Assembly (NCBI GenBank): GCA_900073065.1
Contig: FJOG01000024.1
Location: forward strand, 1,040,591-1,099,498
DNA length: 58,908 nt
DNA from: Phialocephala subalpina
Lineage: Eukaryota > Ascomycota > Leotiomycetes > Helotiales > Mollisiaceae
Direction: 5' to 3'
Positions 1-12,169 of this stretch are shown piece after piece. Every line of letters begins with the position of its first letter. Positions within the stretch are counted from its first letter, which is position 1. The position numbers and the translations under genes were made by a program. Under the pieces are notes generated by a model. The model saw only the letters and a list, made by a program, of their open reading frames with translations, made no database searches and was not told the DNA's origin.

Positions 1-550
1 ATTATTATTATAATTATTATAAAATATAATAAATTTTCGCTCTTAATTTAATTTATAAGAAGATTTTCCTATTTATATATTCCTATGATATATTATTAGC
101 AAGCCATTAAAATCGGTCTACCAATCCAATAAAAACAAATTATTCAAAAAGCATTTTTATCCCGTATTTATATAGTTCGAACTTTATAAAGGACGTAAAG
201 GCAGTGGAAACTTATAGCGACCGTTACGGAGAGTTAATAAGGCCTATAATAAAGGTCCGATACCAAGGGCGGTATCATAGGAAAAGGGAATCTTATCCGT
301 GTAAGATTAGGTGTCTTACTAATATAGCCTCTAGTTGGCTTACAGCCACTACCTAAGGCTGCGCAGCCTCTATAGCCTACGTAGAGCTCGCGTAAGCTTA
401 CGCGTAGATTAGGAGGTCTTACGGGGGCTATGCGGTTATTATTCTTAGGCTGTTATTCTGTATATAGGGGCCCTCAGAATCTCTGGCAAAAAGACAGAGA
501 TTAGTCTAGTACTAATCTGACCTATTGTTGCCTCCTTCTATTCTACACCT
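1..550. repeat. AT-rich, probably RIP-degraded transposon/LTR remnant
   Basis: The first ~180 bases are almost pure A/T and rich in TpA. The rest keeps islands of CpG-containing palindromes (CGCGTAAGCTTACGCG at 389-404, CTACGTAG at 378-385) among TA-rich text. No open frame of useful length is present. A TATATAGGGGCCC block near 460-472 and an end in CTACACCTCACA near 543-554 resemble the promoter and 3' end of a fungal LTR. High TpA and loss of CpA are what repeat-induced point mutation leaves. Naming it an LTR is inference, because the matching second LTR or coding part would lie outside the window. Confidence 0.5.
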
Positions 551-631
551 CACATTATCTTAATCTTGTGAACAACCACTTCAAACATCAGGCTGTACAG
601 TTCATCACACACACCGAAGGAATAAGACGTA

Positions 632-1255
632 ATGATAACCGATAGAGTCATAAGAGGGACTTGTAACTGCGGGGCCGTCTCCATCGAGTTCCCCGAGGAG
701 AAATACCCAAAAATCTGTGTCAAATGCCATTGCCAAGGCTGTCGTGTTTCGAGCGGAGGCTTGTATATCCATACCACTCCTCCCCAACTTTCACGTCCTT
801 CGATTTTCCTTCTCCGCCATGATGTAAGAGGCGTAGAGAGTCAACTACTGACGTCAAATACAGATTCTCTGTCAATCTCCCAATGGAAAGAAAGGATATC
901 AAAATCATTGGGACACCCAAGATGTATAAAGACCATGACACGATGAGTGGGAAGCCTGTTCATAGGAACTTTTGTGGAGATTGTGGGTGGTGAGTCATTA
1001 CTCTTCCGTTCCCAGACTTATACGGAGGCTTCCTCTCCCATCAAATCCCAGCATTACAGAGAGTAACGACAAGACTAACAGGTTCTGAGCAGTGCAATCT
1101 TCTCGACGGCAGAAGCTGAAGACCACAAGACTGCTTACGTCAAAGGAGGTTTGTTCGTGAGGACTGAAACGGGGCTGCCTCCTCCAGGCGCAGAAATATT
1201 TTGGCACAGAAGAGAGAAGTGGGAAGAGCCGACCAGCGGCATCAAGCCTCAGTGA
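632..1255 (+). CDS. GFA/CENP-V domain zinc protein (glutathione-dependent formaldehyde-activating enzyme-like)
   Basis: Spliced model with exons 632-762, 864-989 and 1093-1255, giving 139 residues. Donors are GTATAT and GTGAGT; branch sites CTGAC and CTAAC precede the acceptors. All seven zinc cysteines of the GFA fold are present: CxC at 11/13, CxCxxC at 32/34/37 and CxxC at 81/84. The C-terminal signature KGGLFVRTETGLPPPGAEIF (103-122) follows. Family members bind structural and catalytic zinc; some act on S-hydroxymethyl-glutathione, but most fungal paralogs have no proven substrate. Length fits single-domain members (~130-150 aa). Only the first exon is open without splicing. The gene lies right beside the degraded repeat. 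Family call is firm, substrate unknown. Confidence 0.85.
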
Positions 1256-2339
1256 GATCATGGTTTGGTTCTAAAAGTTGGCCAAGAGGGCTGGCATGAG
1301 AGGATTTGAACGCCAAAAACAAAGTTGATGTACGATTAAATTTCGAAAGACCAATTGGACTTGCTAAAGTCAAGCTCTAAGCTTCATCTTCGACTTGATA
1401 CTCATGAGAAGTGAGTCCGAATGCTAGTTCTTGGAGAGAAGTGTACCTCGCACCCGAGGAGTCTAGAAGAATAATCTCCAAATGAGTATCCTGGAATTAT
1501 AAGATTTTTCTTAGAGGCTCTTCAATAAATATCATGCCTCACAATGAATCACTTGATGTTGTTTCCAGAAGAGAAAGGAGTACAAATAAAGACTCATGCA
1601 TGATGATTACTCCTCCAAATTACCTTGATGGATCCTGGTTGCGATGACGCTAGATCGCTTTCACCTTGGCGCATCGGAGAATTTCCATCTCGGCATGAGC
1701 ACACTACCAAAAGTCCAGCCTTATCTGAACACTCTATCCGGAACCTTAAAATGGGAATTTATCTAGGACCTTGCTGCAGAGTCTGATCCAGACTTCTGGG
1801 GCGAAATTTCACCAGTGAAGAGAATGTTTGATGTCATGGTTCCACCTTAAGCGAACCCCTATCCAACTCTTGGAATGTAAACTCCATTTTACCGCATGCA
1901 TTCACTTTCGAATATCACGGCGCAAGGAACAAGAGTTTTGTGCAGTGATGGGATTGTGGTCTCTAGCTAGTGTAGTGAATGTACAATCCATGTAATTCTC
2001 AGCAGTCTCACGAATGTATGTAGACCAGAAGACACCAATGTAGGCGAATGTCCAGCTGCCAAGCCTGTGCAGTTCTTATGAGGGGAGTTCTGAAATCGAA
2101 AGGGGGTACAGTGAAGGTGAAGGTGAAGTATCGGTTGTGGTATGCGCCGCTGATGCTTATGCAATGCTGAATTTTCGGAATGACAAAGGAGAAAGTCGAA
2201 TTGTGAAGGACCTTTATGCCACAAGCTAACAATGACGATCTCCCAGAGCCTCAGAAGGAGTCAATGTAGTCATGTTCGCAGGCCGTGGTTGAAGTCGATT
2301 CGAATACTCGTGGAGATGTGGCCGTGTTGAGCTTCACTT
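1256..2339. other. Intergenic, no supportable gene
   Basis: Frames on both strands are short and broken. Around 1765-1850 a plus-strand frame gives a protein-like stretch (ESDPDFWGEI) that soon meets stops, so a decayed gene is possible but cannot be assigned. The rest shows no domain, repeat or RNA gene that I can recognise. Confidence 0.4.
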
Positions 2340-4264
2340 TCAAGCGGTTAGGCTTTTATCAGTGAAAGTTCCCAAACCACCAGGATGAGTATTCAAAGAA
2401 TCAAGTCGAAGACTCTCAGCTCCATGATGGCGAGATACGGGCGGACCAACTGGCGAAGGAGGAGGAGGAGGGTCGTCCTGAGCGTACTCGTCGTCATACT
2501 CGTCCTCGTAGAAGTCCTCACTCTGGGTACCTTGACTCTGACTCTGGCTTGGATGCATCGAAGCTGGTGGGGCCTGGTGATGCTGAGCTTGTCGATCCTG
2601 CGTGGTTGGCACGTTCTTCGGAGCAGTCTTGTTTCCCTTCTTTCCCTTGCGTCCCTTCATCTTTGCCTTCTCCAACAATCTCCGCCTATCTGCCTCCTGC
2701 TTTCTGACTCTTCTGTCCTTGATCTCGTATTGTCTGATGAGCGCCTCCGGGGGTGTACCGAAAATACGCTCATACTCGCAGAACTCGCAGATCCAAATGT
2801 CATCTGGACTGGGGGGATGGTGTGCTCTCAGGTATTCTTGTTGCCGGCGACGCTCACGAGCAGCAATGAGATACTCCTTCCCTAGATTACGACGACGAGT
2901 CTTCTTCTGCGGGGCGGGTTGTGGAGGAGGTTGTTTGTGAGGGTTTTGGGGGTGTTGAGATGATACAAGGCCCTGCTTTGCATGCGCAACATTGTTGGGT
3001 ACACCACTTGAAGGTATGCTCGGGCTTGTCTGCGTTGCGTGGGTGCTCATACGAGCTGCCGGGCTTTGATGCATGGCTGTGGTGCTTGATCCAGGCCAAG
3101 GAACTGTACCAGGTACTTGAGAGTCGCAGGTGAAGGTGAATTGGGTGGAAGCTGGGCTCGATTTCTTCGCGGCTTGTTGTAGAAGACTGACGTTCTCCTG
3201 CCCCTTTGCGGGTGTAATGGGACTCTTTTCGGCGTTGGCATTCGCAATCGATCTTGAAATAATTCCTGGAGACTCGGCTTTATGCTGTGTTAGCGAGCCA
3301 AAGCAACAAAATATATTCACCATTGCGCTTACAAGGAGTAGGCCACTGAGGTTGTCTCTGTTTTGTCGTCCTTCCGTTGCCCCAGTTGCTCGAAGCGTCG
3401 GATAAGGTTCTCAGCGGGCTCCTTCCATTTCGGATGCGGCCGTACCTGCCTCTTCCTGGACCAGAAATCCCCGGTGAAGAAATGCTACTATGGTACGTCC
3501 CAACTCCATTACCTACATCCTCCGCAAGATCATCACCCCCTGATATTCCCATGCCTGCCATCTCACTCGAAAGATGAACTCCATTTAAGTTTGAATCGCC
3601 TGGTGTTGGAATCTTTCTCTTCTTCTTGTTATTAGTATTCTCAAAAGAGTCATAACCGTCCGCTGACGATGCAGTAGAACCTGGTGGGTGAGGATTTGGG
3701 TGCTTGGCATCTGGCTTTTGGACGTAACGATAAGACCGTCCCGTGGTGTCTGCTGAATGCCTCGAATAAACTCGGCTTCGATACGCCGCCTCGTCCTCAT
3801 CGCTATCTAGCTCGTCTCCATTGCGTCTTGAAATATAGTTCCGCTCTATCTCGTCTGCTCTCTCCCGCTCACTCGGATGTTGAGACTCCACAAAATTGTT
3901 CGCTCCAATCTCTTCTCTAATGTTGTACGATGGGTAGAACAATGGAGTTGTGGTCTTGGGAGCTGGAGGATACTTGATCGAATCGGCAACATCTGGTGAG
4001 AGGCGTTCTCTCAGACGTCGTTTGGGTAGGGGACGAATTGGTCGTTCTGGGTATGGGGATACGGCCTCGGGAGACATGTCTGACGGTGATTCTGGAGAAT
4101 AGCCTAGAGAGATTTAATAAGGACAAGACCGGCCAGTTGGAAGAGGAAGCTGTGAGGTATGTTTGGCCCAAAAAAGATGGAAGTGTTTGCTCATGCAGAC
4201 ACATTTCGCAGAAAGTAGCGGACAAAGAGTAGGAGAATAGCATACCCAACACTGACGTCGACAT
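2340..4264 (-). CDS. Conserved fungal basic/low-complexity protein, function unknown
   Basis: Exons on the minus strand are 4246-4264, 3321-4103 and 2340-3265 (introns 142 and 55 nt), giving 575 residues. The first exon encodes only MSTSVLG and joins in phase to YSPESPSDMSPEAVSPY. The N-terminal half is rich in Pro, Arg and Ser (PERPIRPLPKRRLRERL). A central CxxC segment, WICEFCEYERIFGTPPEALI, is followed by a strongly basic run (DRRVRKQEADRRRLLEKAKM) that may be a coiled coil or nuclear signal. The C-terminus is acidic and proline-rich. I recognise it as a protein type conserved in Pezizomycotina but know no assigned function. It is divergent from CTI6, about 1 kb away. Start choice depends on the 19-nt first exon; the next in-frame Met is at 4077. 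Confidence 0.75.
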
Positions 4265-5251
4265 AGCAGGAACACCTGCCAGCAAATCCCAACTTCTCCG
4301 GCAGCAAGTTGTAGGAGGTGTAAGAATATGACAGTTTCGAAAATCCTCGCCAGGTACGGGGCAAAAAGTTGCTTTTCCCAGCTCTCTCCTATCCTGTTGC
4401 TGCGAGACAACAAATCAGCCAGATTCCCCTACACACAAATGTGGCCCCTGGAATAGGAGTGATCGGCTCCTCCCAGAATGACAGTCCGTTTGGTCGAGCT
4501 AAGCAGCCATCCCCAAATTCTGAAGCCAGACAGATGTATGGTTTGAGACTCGTACCTCTCTATTGCACAGTCGATCGGCCCAGCACCGGAAGAGTCCAGA
4601 GGTTGCAGCAGATACACAAGCAAGGAACAAGTGATATCCAAGAAAGATTGTTGTCAATGGCAGAGTAGGAGTTCAAAAACAGTAAGTCCGTTGCTGTTGG
4701 TAATGTGCAGTCATGAAGATGGGTGTTCAGTGTGCTCGCTGGCCATCAACTAGACGAATCGGGTGAGAGTTCAGAAATCCACTGCAATATCCGGGACTTT
4801 TAGGTCACCGTAGCCAACTTATTAATAAGCCTTCTATTCTCGCCATTCAAGGTCCATCACGGCCGCCATAGTAATTCGGTCACGGTCGCGGGGACAAAGT
4901 GGTGGTGGAAGTAAGGTTAGAAAAGCTCCCAGTCTTCTCCCCAGCGATAGTCACTTTCCTACTCCGCATTCACCACCGCCGACATGCTCATTCCAAGCTG
5001 CCCAGTCACTCGTTCTCATCTCGCAGATCTCATGGGCGCGCTTTAAACTCGAAGATCCTCGTCAGTCTCAATTTGGGTCCTCTCTTTTTTCTTGGGCCCT
5101 TGGGGAAATGGTCGATTGAAGCTCGACCTTACCTCGAAATCAACTACGGACTCAATTCTAGCAACCACGAACACGCTCTAATCGACCAAGCAATTGGCTA
5201 CGTAATCCGCGAGGGAACAATCTTTCGAGTGCCCACTAGCTTTGCCACAAA
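4265..5251. promoter_or_regulatory. Shared intergenic region between two divergent genes
   Basis: About 990 bp separate the starts of the basic protein gene (minus) and CTI6 (plus). Several overlapping open frames are here (for example 4899-5546 plus), but they have no recognisable protein and one runs through the CTI6 start in another frame. The region most likely holds two promoters and 5' leaders. Nothing more specific is visible. Confidence 0.5.
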
Positions 5252-7347
5252 ATGGACACCGGAAGGCGCTCCTCAAGGGCAGCTCGCTCGAGTCAACCGC
5301 TGCAATCGAATTCACAACACTCTTCTGCCTCCTCGAACTCATCTACTCGTGGCGAAAGAGCCACCCGATCACATAACAAAGCCGAATCACCGCGCAAATC
5401 TACCCCCTCTGCTTCATTGTCCTCGGAGCCGCCAGACGACGCCATCGCGATCGCGCCGGACGACACCATTCAGACACGTCGAAAGCGCAGTCGAGCTGAG
5501 GAACAATCCAAATCATCAAAGTCACAATCTGCGCAGGCCGAAATGACGAATGGCGGAGAAGAAGTTGGAGAGGAGGATGAGGCCGTCCGATGCATCTGCG
5601 GCTTCGACGAATACCCAGGCCCCCCGCAGCTCGGCGAAGAAGACAGCAAAGACGGGATAAAAGAAGGGATTGAAGAGCCCTTGATCACGCCAGCAGACTT
5701 CACAGAGGACTTGGCTGGTTTCTTCTTACAATGCGACGTCTGCAAGGTCTGGCAGCATGGTGGCTGCGTCGGAATCATGAACGAAGACACAAGTCCTGAG
5801 GAATATTTCTGCGAAGAATGTCGGAAAGACCTACACAAAATATTCACAGCTCCTAATGGGTACGTCATGTCGATTTGTTCAAACATCTTTCAATTCTCTA
5901 TTTTCATCCGACCAGTCAGCCTGGACGCGAGAACGTGGCGCAGATCAAGTCTCACAAGGCTGGCTGCTTCAGACCCGCTGAACTCTTCACAAAGAACTCG
6001 ACTATCTATATAAATGATCAGGAAATCACTAACATGATGGAACACAGCCAGCGCTATTCTCACTACCTCCCCCTTTATCAAAGTTTGTCTCGGACAACCT
6101 CACGAGCTGCATCCTTCTCAAAAGATGGAACAAGATCACCACGAGGCAGCAAAAGTGGCCGACCCTCTTCCAGTCTTCAGGGCGGAAAAAGAAGGTCGAC
6201 GATGAATAGCAGAGACGCAGCCTACGACGAGGAAGAACAACTACGAAGGGCAATCGAGGCTAGCAAAGGAGAGAAGAGTGGTGAAAGCACTGATGGAGGC
6301 ACCACGAGGCGCGGGAAACGAGGCCGTAGTGAGAGCGAAGAGTGAGTCGATCCGGATACAGGAGAGATCTGTGACTGAATCTTGATACGCAGGAAACCCG
6401 AAGGTCCCAAACGACAGCGAACCGCGTCTGCTTCACCTTCCCCTCCTCGCGAGTTACAGCGCCTAGAGTCTCAGGCTGACTCGGATGACGGCACGAACGG
6501 TCGTGTATCTACAGCGAAAAAGATCAGAGGCGCTGCAGCTCGGAATCACAAGGAGAAAGAAGCGAGAGAGGAGCGAGAAAGACAAAGAAAGGAAGCAGCC
6601 CAGAAACGGATGGGTCGAGCAGAGCGACGAAGGGTTGATGGTAAGTTATGGCAGACCTGTGCTGCGAAATCCTGCTAACAGTCAGACCCCACAGATTCAG
6701 ACCCCGCTGAAGATGCACCCCTTGCGACCAAAGCGCCAATACCCAAAAGCACTGAGGTGGTCGCTCCACCACCAGATCCACCAACTTCTTCCCAGGTCGC
6801 GACACCAGATACACCACCACCTAGCGTAGTAGCTCCATCACATAAGAAGGGCGGCAGACCACCGAACAGTAGGAAAGGAAAGTTAGGGAAGAACCAATAC
6901 ACGAAAGACAGGGACCAAGATCACGATGATCATTCTCCTCATCGATCTCAGTCTCGAGATGTTCCGAGAAACGAGGACGGACATTCTGCAGGCCACAAAA
7001 GCACGAACCACGAGAGCAAGCCTTCAAAATCAAAAGGCAGTCATAGCAAAATAACGATGGCAGACATGAAGAGGAGGGTAGCAGGCATTCTCGATTTCAT
7101 CTCTCGGACACAGCTCGAATTAGCAAGCGAGTCGCTATCACCCACTACTGGAGAAGCGACAGAGAAGCTCATACGAGGAATTGCAGATGACCTGCCAATG
7201 ATTAAAGTTAATGGCGATAACGGCAACGAGCTGAAATCTGGCGAAGTTGGACAGACGCTAACGAAAGAGTTCAAGGATCTCTCCTGTGTAGAAATGATGG
7301 ACGTTTTGACGAGGCAATTAGTCAAATGGCAAAAGGAGTTTGCATGA
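5252..7347 (+). CDS. CTI6: PHD-finger protein, Cti6-like subunit of Rpd3L histone deacetylase complex
   Basis: Exons 5252-5859, 6048-6341, 6393-6640 and 6695-7347 give 600 residues with all phases matching. The PHD finger is split by a ~40-residue acidic loop: CICG (Cys114, Cys116), then CDVC (161, 164), His169, Cys172 and CEEC (187, 190), a C4HC3 zinc ligand set with the aromatic KVWQHGGCVGI core. After the first intron the protein continues QRYSHYLPLYQSLS, a stretch typical of fungal Cti6. The remainder is highly charged, with basic nuclear-type clusters and a C-terminal helical part. In yeast Cti6 reads methylated H3K4 and belongs to the Rpd3L and Cyc8-Tup1 repression machinery; that role is by family. 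The first intron (5860-6047) hides the link between finger and tail. Confidence 0.85.
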
Positions 7348-8246
7348 TATCTCTAGGGCTTTATTGGGAAAAGCAACTACCTGGGTTTTGGTGTTGGAGT
7401 CTCGGTCCTCGGTCATGATTGGGACAGGCGCTCAGGGAAACATGTGAATAACGCCTATACCCTTCTTCAGAGCTAATACTACGATGACAAACGTCTTCAT
7501 ATAAACGCTACAAGCGAGCTCAGCTCCCCCTTTCACAAACGAGGCCGCTCATCTGTGATTTGGAATTGTTCGTACGAATGTCCTTCTCTGATCGACAATT
7601 TGGAGACCACATAGGCGAACTCGTTCTGTAAATTTACAGACATTTTACACAACACAATTATAATGCCGCCTCCAGAACAAATCCATACAATGTCTTTGCG
7701 ATACTGCGGCCCACTTTACTGATGTCTTCTCCCGATATAGCATCTCGCAATGCTCCAAAAAGCGACATATCAAAGTACTAGAAAGTTAGGTACATTGATC
7801 AGGACTTGAAAAGGTTCTCTCATCAACAGCCATTCTCATAATCTCCCTCCCAGCCAACAACTTCCTCCATAGCCCGCTTCAACCCTACCTTCTCATTCTC
7901 ATCTCTAACATTCCTGGCAGGTGGGATTCGGAGATGGTGGTCCGCTCCCCCTTTCCATCGTTGTCCTCCGCCTCCCTCTCCCGCTTGGCGGCAGCGAGCT
8001 TGAGTGAAGTAACGGGTTTTAAAATCCTAGTGGCGCCGGCAGTTTAGTAGTTTAACTCAGGGTCCTAGGAGGGTTAAGTTTTCGGAGTGGAGTATCCCCA
8101 GAACGTGACTTTCAAATGTTCCAGGATATCCGGGACATTAGACTTCTGATACTGGCAAATAGTCTTTTGAAGACGTTCAAGGATTTAGCGTATCGCAATT
8201 TTAGGGATACCGCCAGGAGATTTCGTTGCCCCTTATCGGGCGTCAG
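7348..8246. other. Intergenic between CTI6 and bZIP gene (convergent)
   Basis: Both flanking genes end here, so this stretch holds two 3' untranslated regions. There is no open frame of note. I see no repeat or RNA gene. Confidence 0.5.
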
Positions 8247-9666
8247 CTAGCCCGCAAGACCCAAAGTTGCTACAAATTGCTGGACAGCAGCATCAATCTT
8301 GTCCTTGAAAAATCGAGGGCCTTCTCCAAAACAGATCGAGCCCTGAATTAGATCTTCTGCCAGAGATTGACAGTTGAGGATTAAATGTTCTTCGTTTGGT
8401 GGTGTTGGCAGATCCATGTCTGGGAAGAAACCCCTCACGTCCACACTATGTAGGTTCTCCCACGGATATTGGTTTCGTAGTCCAATGTTAGGATCTCTAG
8501 GAGCACCACCTAGGCCGACAGCTGCGAGTGTTCCATCGGAAATTTGTACCGTGGCCCAAGTGAGCTGCAATCCCCAACGATTCACTAGATATTCCTGGGT
8601 ATTCCAGGGATCCAGCCATTGATCCAGTTCTCCGATTTCTCTGTTCGCATCCCGATGGATCATCGCTCTCAGCGGCTGGGTCATGACGGGATGGGAGGGC
8701 CCGAACAGGACGAATTTATGATTAGAAGTCATCGTCTCGGCTCCAGTGGACTGGTAATTGGGGTCTTGCTCTTCGAGGGACATACGAGTCAGCGTGCTAC
8801 GGACCTGTTCCAAAAAGTCGTCCGTTTGCTCATATCGAAACCTGTATCTTCCAATCCTAGGAATAAAGCCTGGTATTGATAGTTCGCCTGTAAGGGCTTT
8901 GAACATGAGAGTGAGAGTGTCTTTGTAGAGGCGCATAGCAAAAGAGTTTGGACCGGCCGCCAGATAATGTGTCCATATGTTTATGAGCCTAGTGGCCTGT
9001 GGTGTGCTGTTGAGTGAAAGACCGTATCCTAATCGTGGACTGAATCTCCCACTTGGATCGGGAGATTGACGAGGTGCTCCGGGCTGAAGAGTGGAAACCG
9101 ACCCGGAGGAGGAAGATGAAGGAAACACTGTTCCGAAATTCAACGGCATTGGAAATCTTAAGGTGGCAGCTAGGCAGGGTTCGGATATTGAGGTTAACTC
9201 GGTGCTGAACTTTTCCGAGCTGAGAAACTCCTTCGTAGATGATAGTATGGAAGATGCTTCATGCCCGCTGTCGTCACCATCGGAAGCCACAGCTTCAGCC
9301 GCACGTGCCATTTTGAGGAATCTTTCCGTGGTCCTTTTCAGATCACACAAGATCTGAGGTGCCAAAGGACCTCGCGAAGCATCTTCAACCCGCTCCCCAA
9401 AGGCTAGAAACTCGTTGCTCATGCCTTCGATGGCATCTTCGAGTGAGGTGATTCTTTGGCGCAGTCTGTCTGCCTCTGCTTGTTTCCGTAGCATGTAGGT
9501 TCTCTGCGCCGCTCTTCCGCGTGCCCTTTTCTTTCCTAGTTCTCAGAAGATGTCTATTTGATTGTGAAAGTTGTCATACCTCTTCTTGCGGCTTGTCTTG
9601 AGGAGGTTTCCGGGGCCTTCCACGAGCTTTTGACAGAACACCCGCCTGGTTGTCTTTTTGGTCCAT
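8247..9666 (-). CDS. Fungal bZIP-type transcription factor with N-terminal AT-hook-like motif
   Basis: Exons 9580-9666 and 8247-9530 (intron 49 nt) give 456 residues. Exon 1 encodes an AT-hook-like RGRPRKPP (residues 15-22). Across the splice the basic region reads KRARGRAAQRTYMLRKQAEA, of the AQRxYRxRK type found in many Pezizomycotina bZIP proteins, and leads into a leucine-zipper helix (DRLRQRITSLEDAIEGM). The zipper is followed by an FLAFGERV segment and a long C-terminal region without a named domain, the usual layout of this lineage-specific class. It should be a nuclear DNA-binding regulator; targets are unknown. The acceptor at 9531 was chosen because it alone keeps phase 0 with exon 1. 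A second acceptor 5 nt upstream would fit an alternative exon-1 frame. Confidence 0.8.
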
Positions 9667-11063
9667 TCTGTATTTTGAGAGTATCGGCCTGTTTCCAGGA
9701 GAAAAGGGTACGCTTAGTCTCGACGATATTTGCAGCGACCGTAAACACAATAAGGGGTAGGCGTGGACCCTCAATCTATTATTAAGCTAGAGCGTTATGC
9801 GGATTACTGATCCGCCTGCTTCCCTCAAGCAAGGGACAAACCCCAGTGAAAGCTTCGACGAAGCTCTTAGTTATGTAAGCACAAGACATAATTGCCCTCA
9901 AAATTGCGTTTGCGTACATTCGAGAGGTGTATGATTATGACGATGATAAAAGCAAGAAATGACGAGTTGCTTGGCATGTCTAGCTCACTGAAGCAATGGC
10001 ATGCCAAGATATAGAGCACCGCAATACTTCCTGCCAATGCGTGCCTTGGCTGAATTTCGATCCTTCGATATCTCCAAGCAGAAGTAGAAAGGATTTAGAG
10101 TATTAGAATGTCCATTTCTAGATCAGGCGTTTTCACAAGGAAAAGCCTTGTCCCAGACACAGACAATCGAGACAAGCTACGATTCCAATAAGCACAAAAA
10201 TCTTCTCTGAATGACCGGTTCTGTAGCTGTTTGCGTCGTAAGAAATTTTCATTTGAACCAAAATTATTTCATGCAGGTTGAGGGAGAAGGAGGATCTCAT
10301 GAAATCATTTCGAGGGGGAAACGATACGGCGACCTAAGTGGACCCTCAATGCAACTTGATGATAGAATCCTCGTGGCTGAAGATCTCCAAACCCAAAATA
10401 TCCATCCTTCCAAAATCTTGCATCTCGACATTTGAGATCCATAATCTTTAAATTTTCAAAAGTCCCAGGGCATTGCTTTCAGATCCCAGAATGCCTGTTC
10501 TCCTATACCCGCGAATTTCGAGAATAGGACAGATTGTCCGTCGCTCGGCGCCTAACGCATGCTCGCAGAGAAGGAAAGGTTTAGAAGGATAGTGCGAAGG
10601 TGCTCTCGAAGTTTTGAGGTGGAACATTCTCGACTAGGCAATATCGATTTTGAAGCTTGTCTCACCTTCCTGCTTTTGTCGTTCACCTCTCTTCTCGTGC
10701 TTTTTTGATGCGCTCGCGGTGGTCCAAAAAAGCGGGACACCAAAGTATCAAAAAGTCAAGGGTGTTTATCCCGCCCCGAATCTATGAAATCCAGAGCCAA
10801 GAATTCAAGTCAAACGTAACCTAGGAACTCCTCCTCTACGTTCTTTTGCAAAGTACCTCCAGTTTCAAGACACTTGTGCCTTCCACCGCTTAAATTTCAC
10901 ATCAAGTTGTTCTTTCAAAAATCGAATTCATGACCAAGGAACGCAGTGGTGGTCAGAATTATGAGATGAATCTAATTCCTTCAAATTGCTTTTTCAAATC
11001 AAGAAATCAATCTGTTACCTGTTTCTAAAATGCCTTCAAATCCTACATACGCAATCACTAACA
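9667..11063. other. Intergenic, 1.4 kb without gene
   Basis: It holds the promoter side of the bZIP gene and the 3' side of the minus-strand SDR gene. Small frames (10211-10435 plus, 10552-10743 minus) show no conserved motif or splice continuation. No repeat or RNA gene recognised. Confidence 0.45.
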
Positions 11064-12169
11064 CTAAGCCTGCCTAGGAGGACCGAGAGAAGTCTCCTCA
11101 AGGCCATCCCATCCCAGCAGGCCGAAGGTGAACTTCTCCGTGCCCTCTATTTTCTGTGACATTGCTTGAAGATCTTCAATGTCCCAGTGTGCCCAGACAA
11201 ACTTTCCGTTCAAGAAATTTGCTTCCGGGCTGACTGCCCAGACAACAAAGTCTGCAGGCAGCTCGACTGGTATGGATGTCAGTCATATATCCCGCTGAGG
11301 CAGGTGCTTGTTTTTACTCACTTTCGTCGTAAGGTAGCTCTGTTCCAGACTCGACGGTTTTTGCGTCCATCGTTGCCCCGATCACGCCTGGGTGGACATT
11401 CAAGACGAAGAAGTCGGGATATTTGTGATGAACATACTCAAAGAATTTCGCAGATGCGAGTTTCGAAGTGTGGTAGGCTGAGTAGCCAGGGAGATACCCG
11501 AGATGCGTAACTCTAGTGCTGATATTGACGATGGATGCGTCTTTTTCAGCAACAGGTACGAACGCTATTACAACATTGAAGTTGCCTCTGACGTTGACTT
11601 CGAAGCCATTATACCAATCTTTAAGATCTGATCCTACGATAGTTTTGATAGCAGGCAAGTAACCTGCGTTTGCAATAAGGATATGCACCTCGCCAACAAC
11701 TGACTTGATCGATTCAAAGGCTGTCACGAGAGCTACCTTGTCGACAATGTCCGCGATGTATGTGTAGACTCGCGTTTTGGGATAGTCTGTCTCGAGCTTG
11801 TTCTTGGTCTCAATGAGAGTCGTCTCGGTTCGCCCAAGGATGGAAAAGCTTGCTGCCCCGGACTTGGCAAAAGAATGGCAATTACTGGTCCAATACCTGA
11901 GTTCGGATTTCAGTCGGCATGCTTCTTTTATGCATTCGAAGGATCTTGCGGCAATGTCCCGGAAGTGCTGGGACATTCAAGGATGTGGAGTAATTCCATG
12001 CATATCGCATGGCCCAAGAGCTTACGACAAAAGGGGTTCGTGGTGACTTACCAGAGCCTCCACCTGTTATTACGACATTCTTGCCAGAGGTCGACAAGCG
12101 AGGAGATGTGGGGTTTATGGCTGGATAGGTGTCCCGATGATAGTTCTTGACCGGAGAAGGCCACTCCAT
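11064..12169 (-). pseudogene. Short-chain dehydrogenase/reductase with apparent 1-nt frameshift
   Basis: Exons 12052-12169, 11322-11896 and 11064-11251 splice cleanly in phase. The Rossmann motif VITGGGSGIGP spans the first splice. The expected continuation VIA-HSFAKSGAAS needs one extra base near 11877: GCC and CAT overlap by one C, so the frame shifts. Beyond this point the classic SDR marks are intact: NAG in ILIANAGY, catalytic Tyr and Lys in YHTSK, and the C-terminal FVVWAVSPEANFLNGKFVW. With one base restored the product would be about 293 aa, normal for an SDR. I found no alternative donor or acceptor that repairs it. It is either a young pseudogene or a one-base sequence error; everything else in the gene looks under selection. 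Confidence 0.75.

Noticed and set aside
1280..1330. Minus-strand GTTCAAATCC resembling a tRNA B box
   Set aside because: No A box or acceptor stem could be found upstream on that strand.
1765..1920. Possible decayed gene with ESDPDFWGEI-like text
   Set aside because: Stops follow quickly and no family or splice rescue could be identified, so it is mentioned only as intergenic content.
4899..5546. Long plus-strand open frame of 215 codons
   Set aside because: It overlaps the start and first exon of CTI6 in another frame, and the CTI6 frame has the PHD finger. The 215-codon product has no recognisable pattern.
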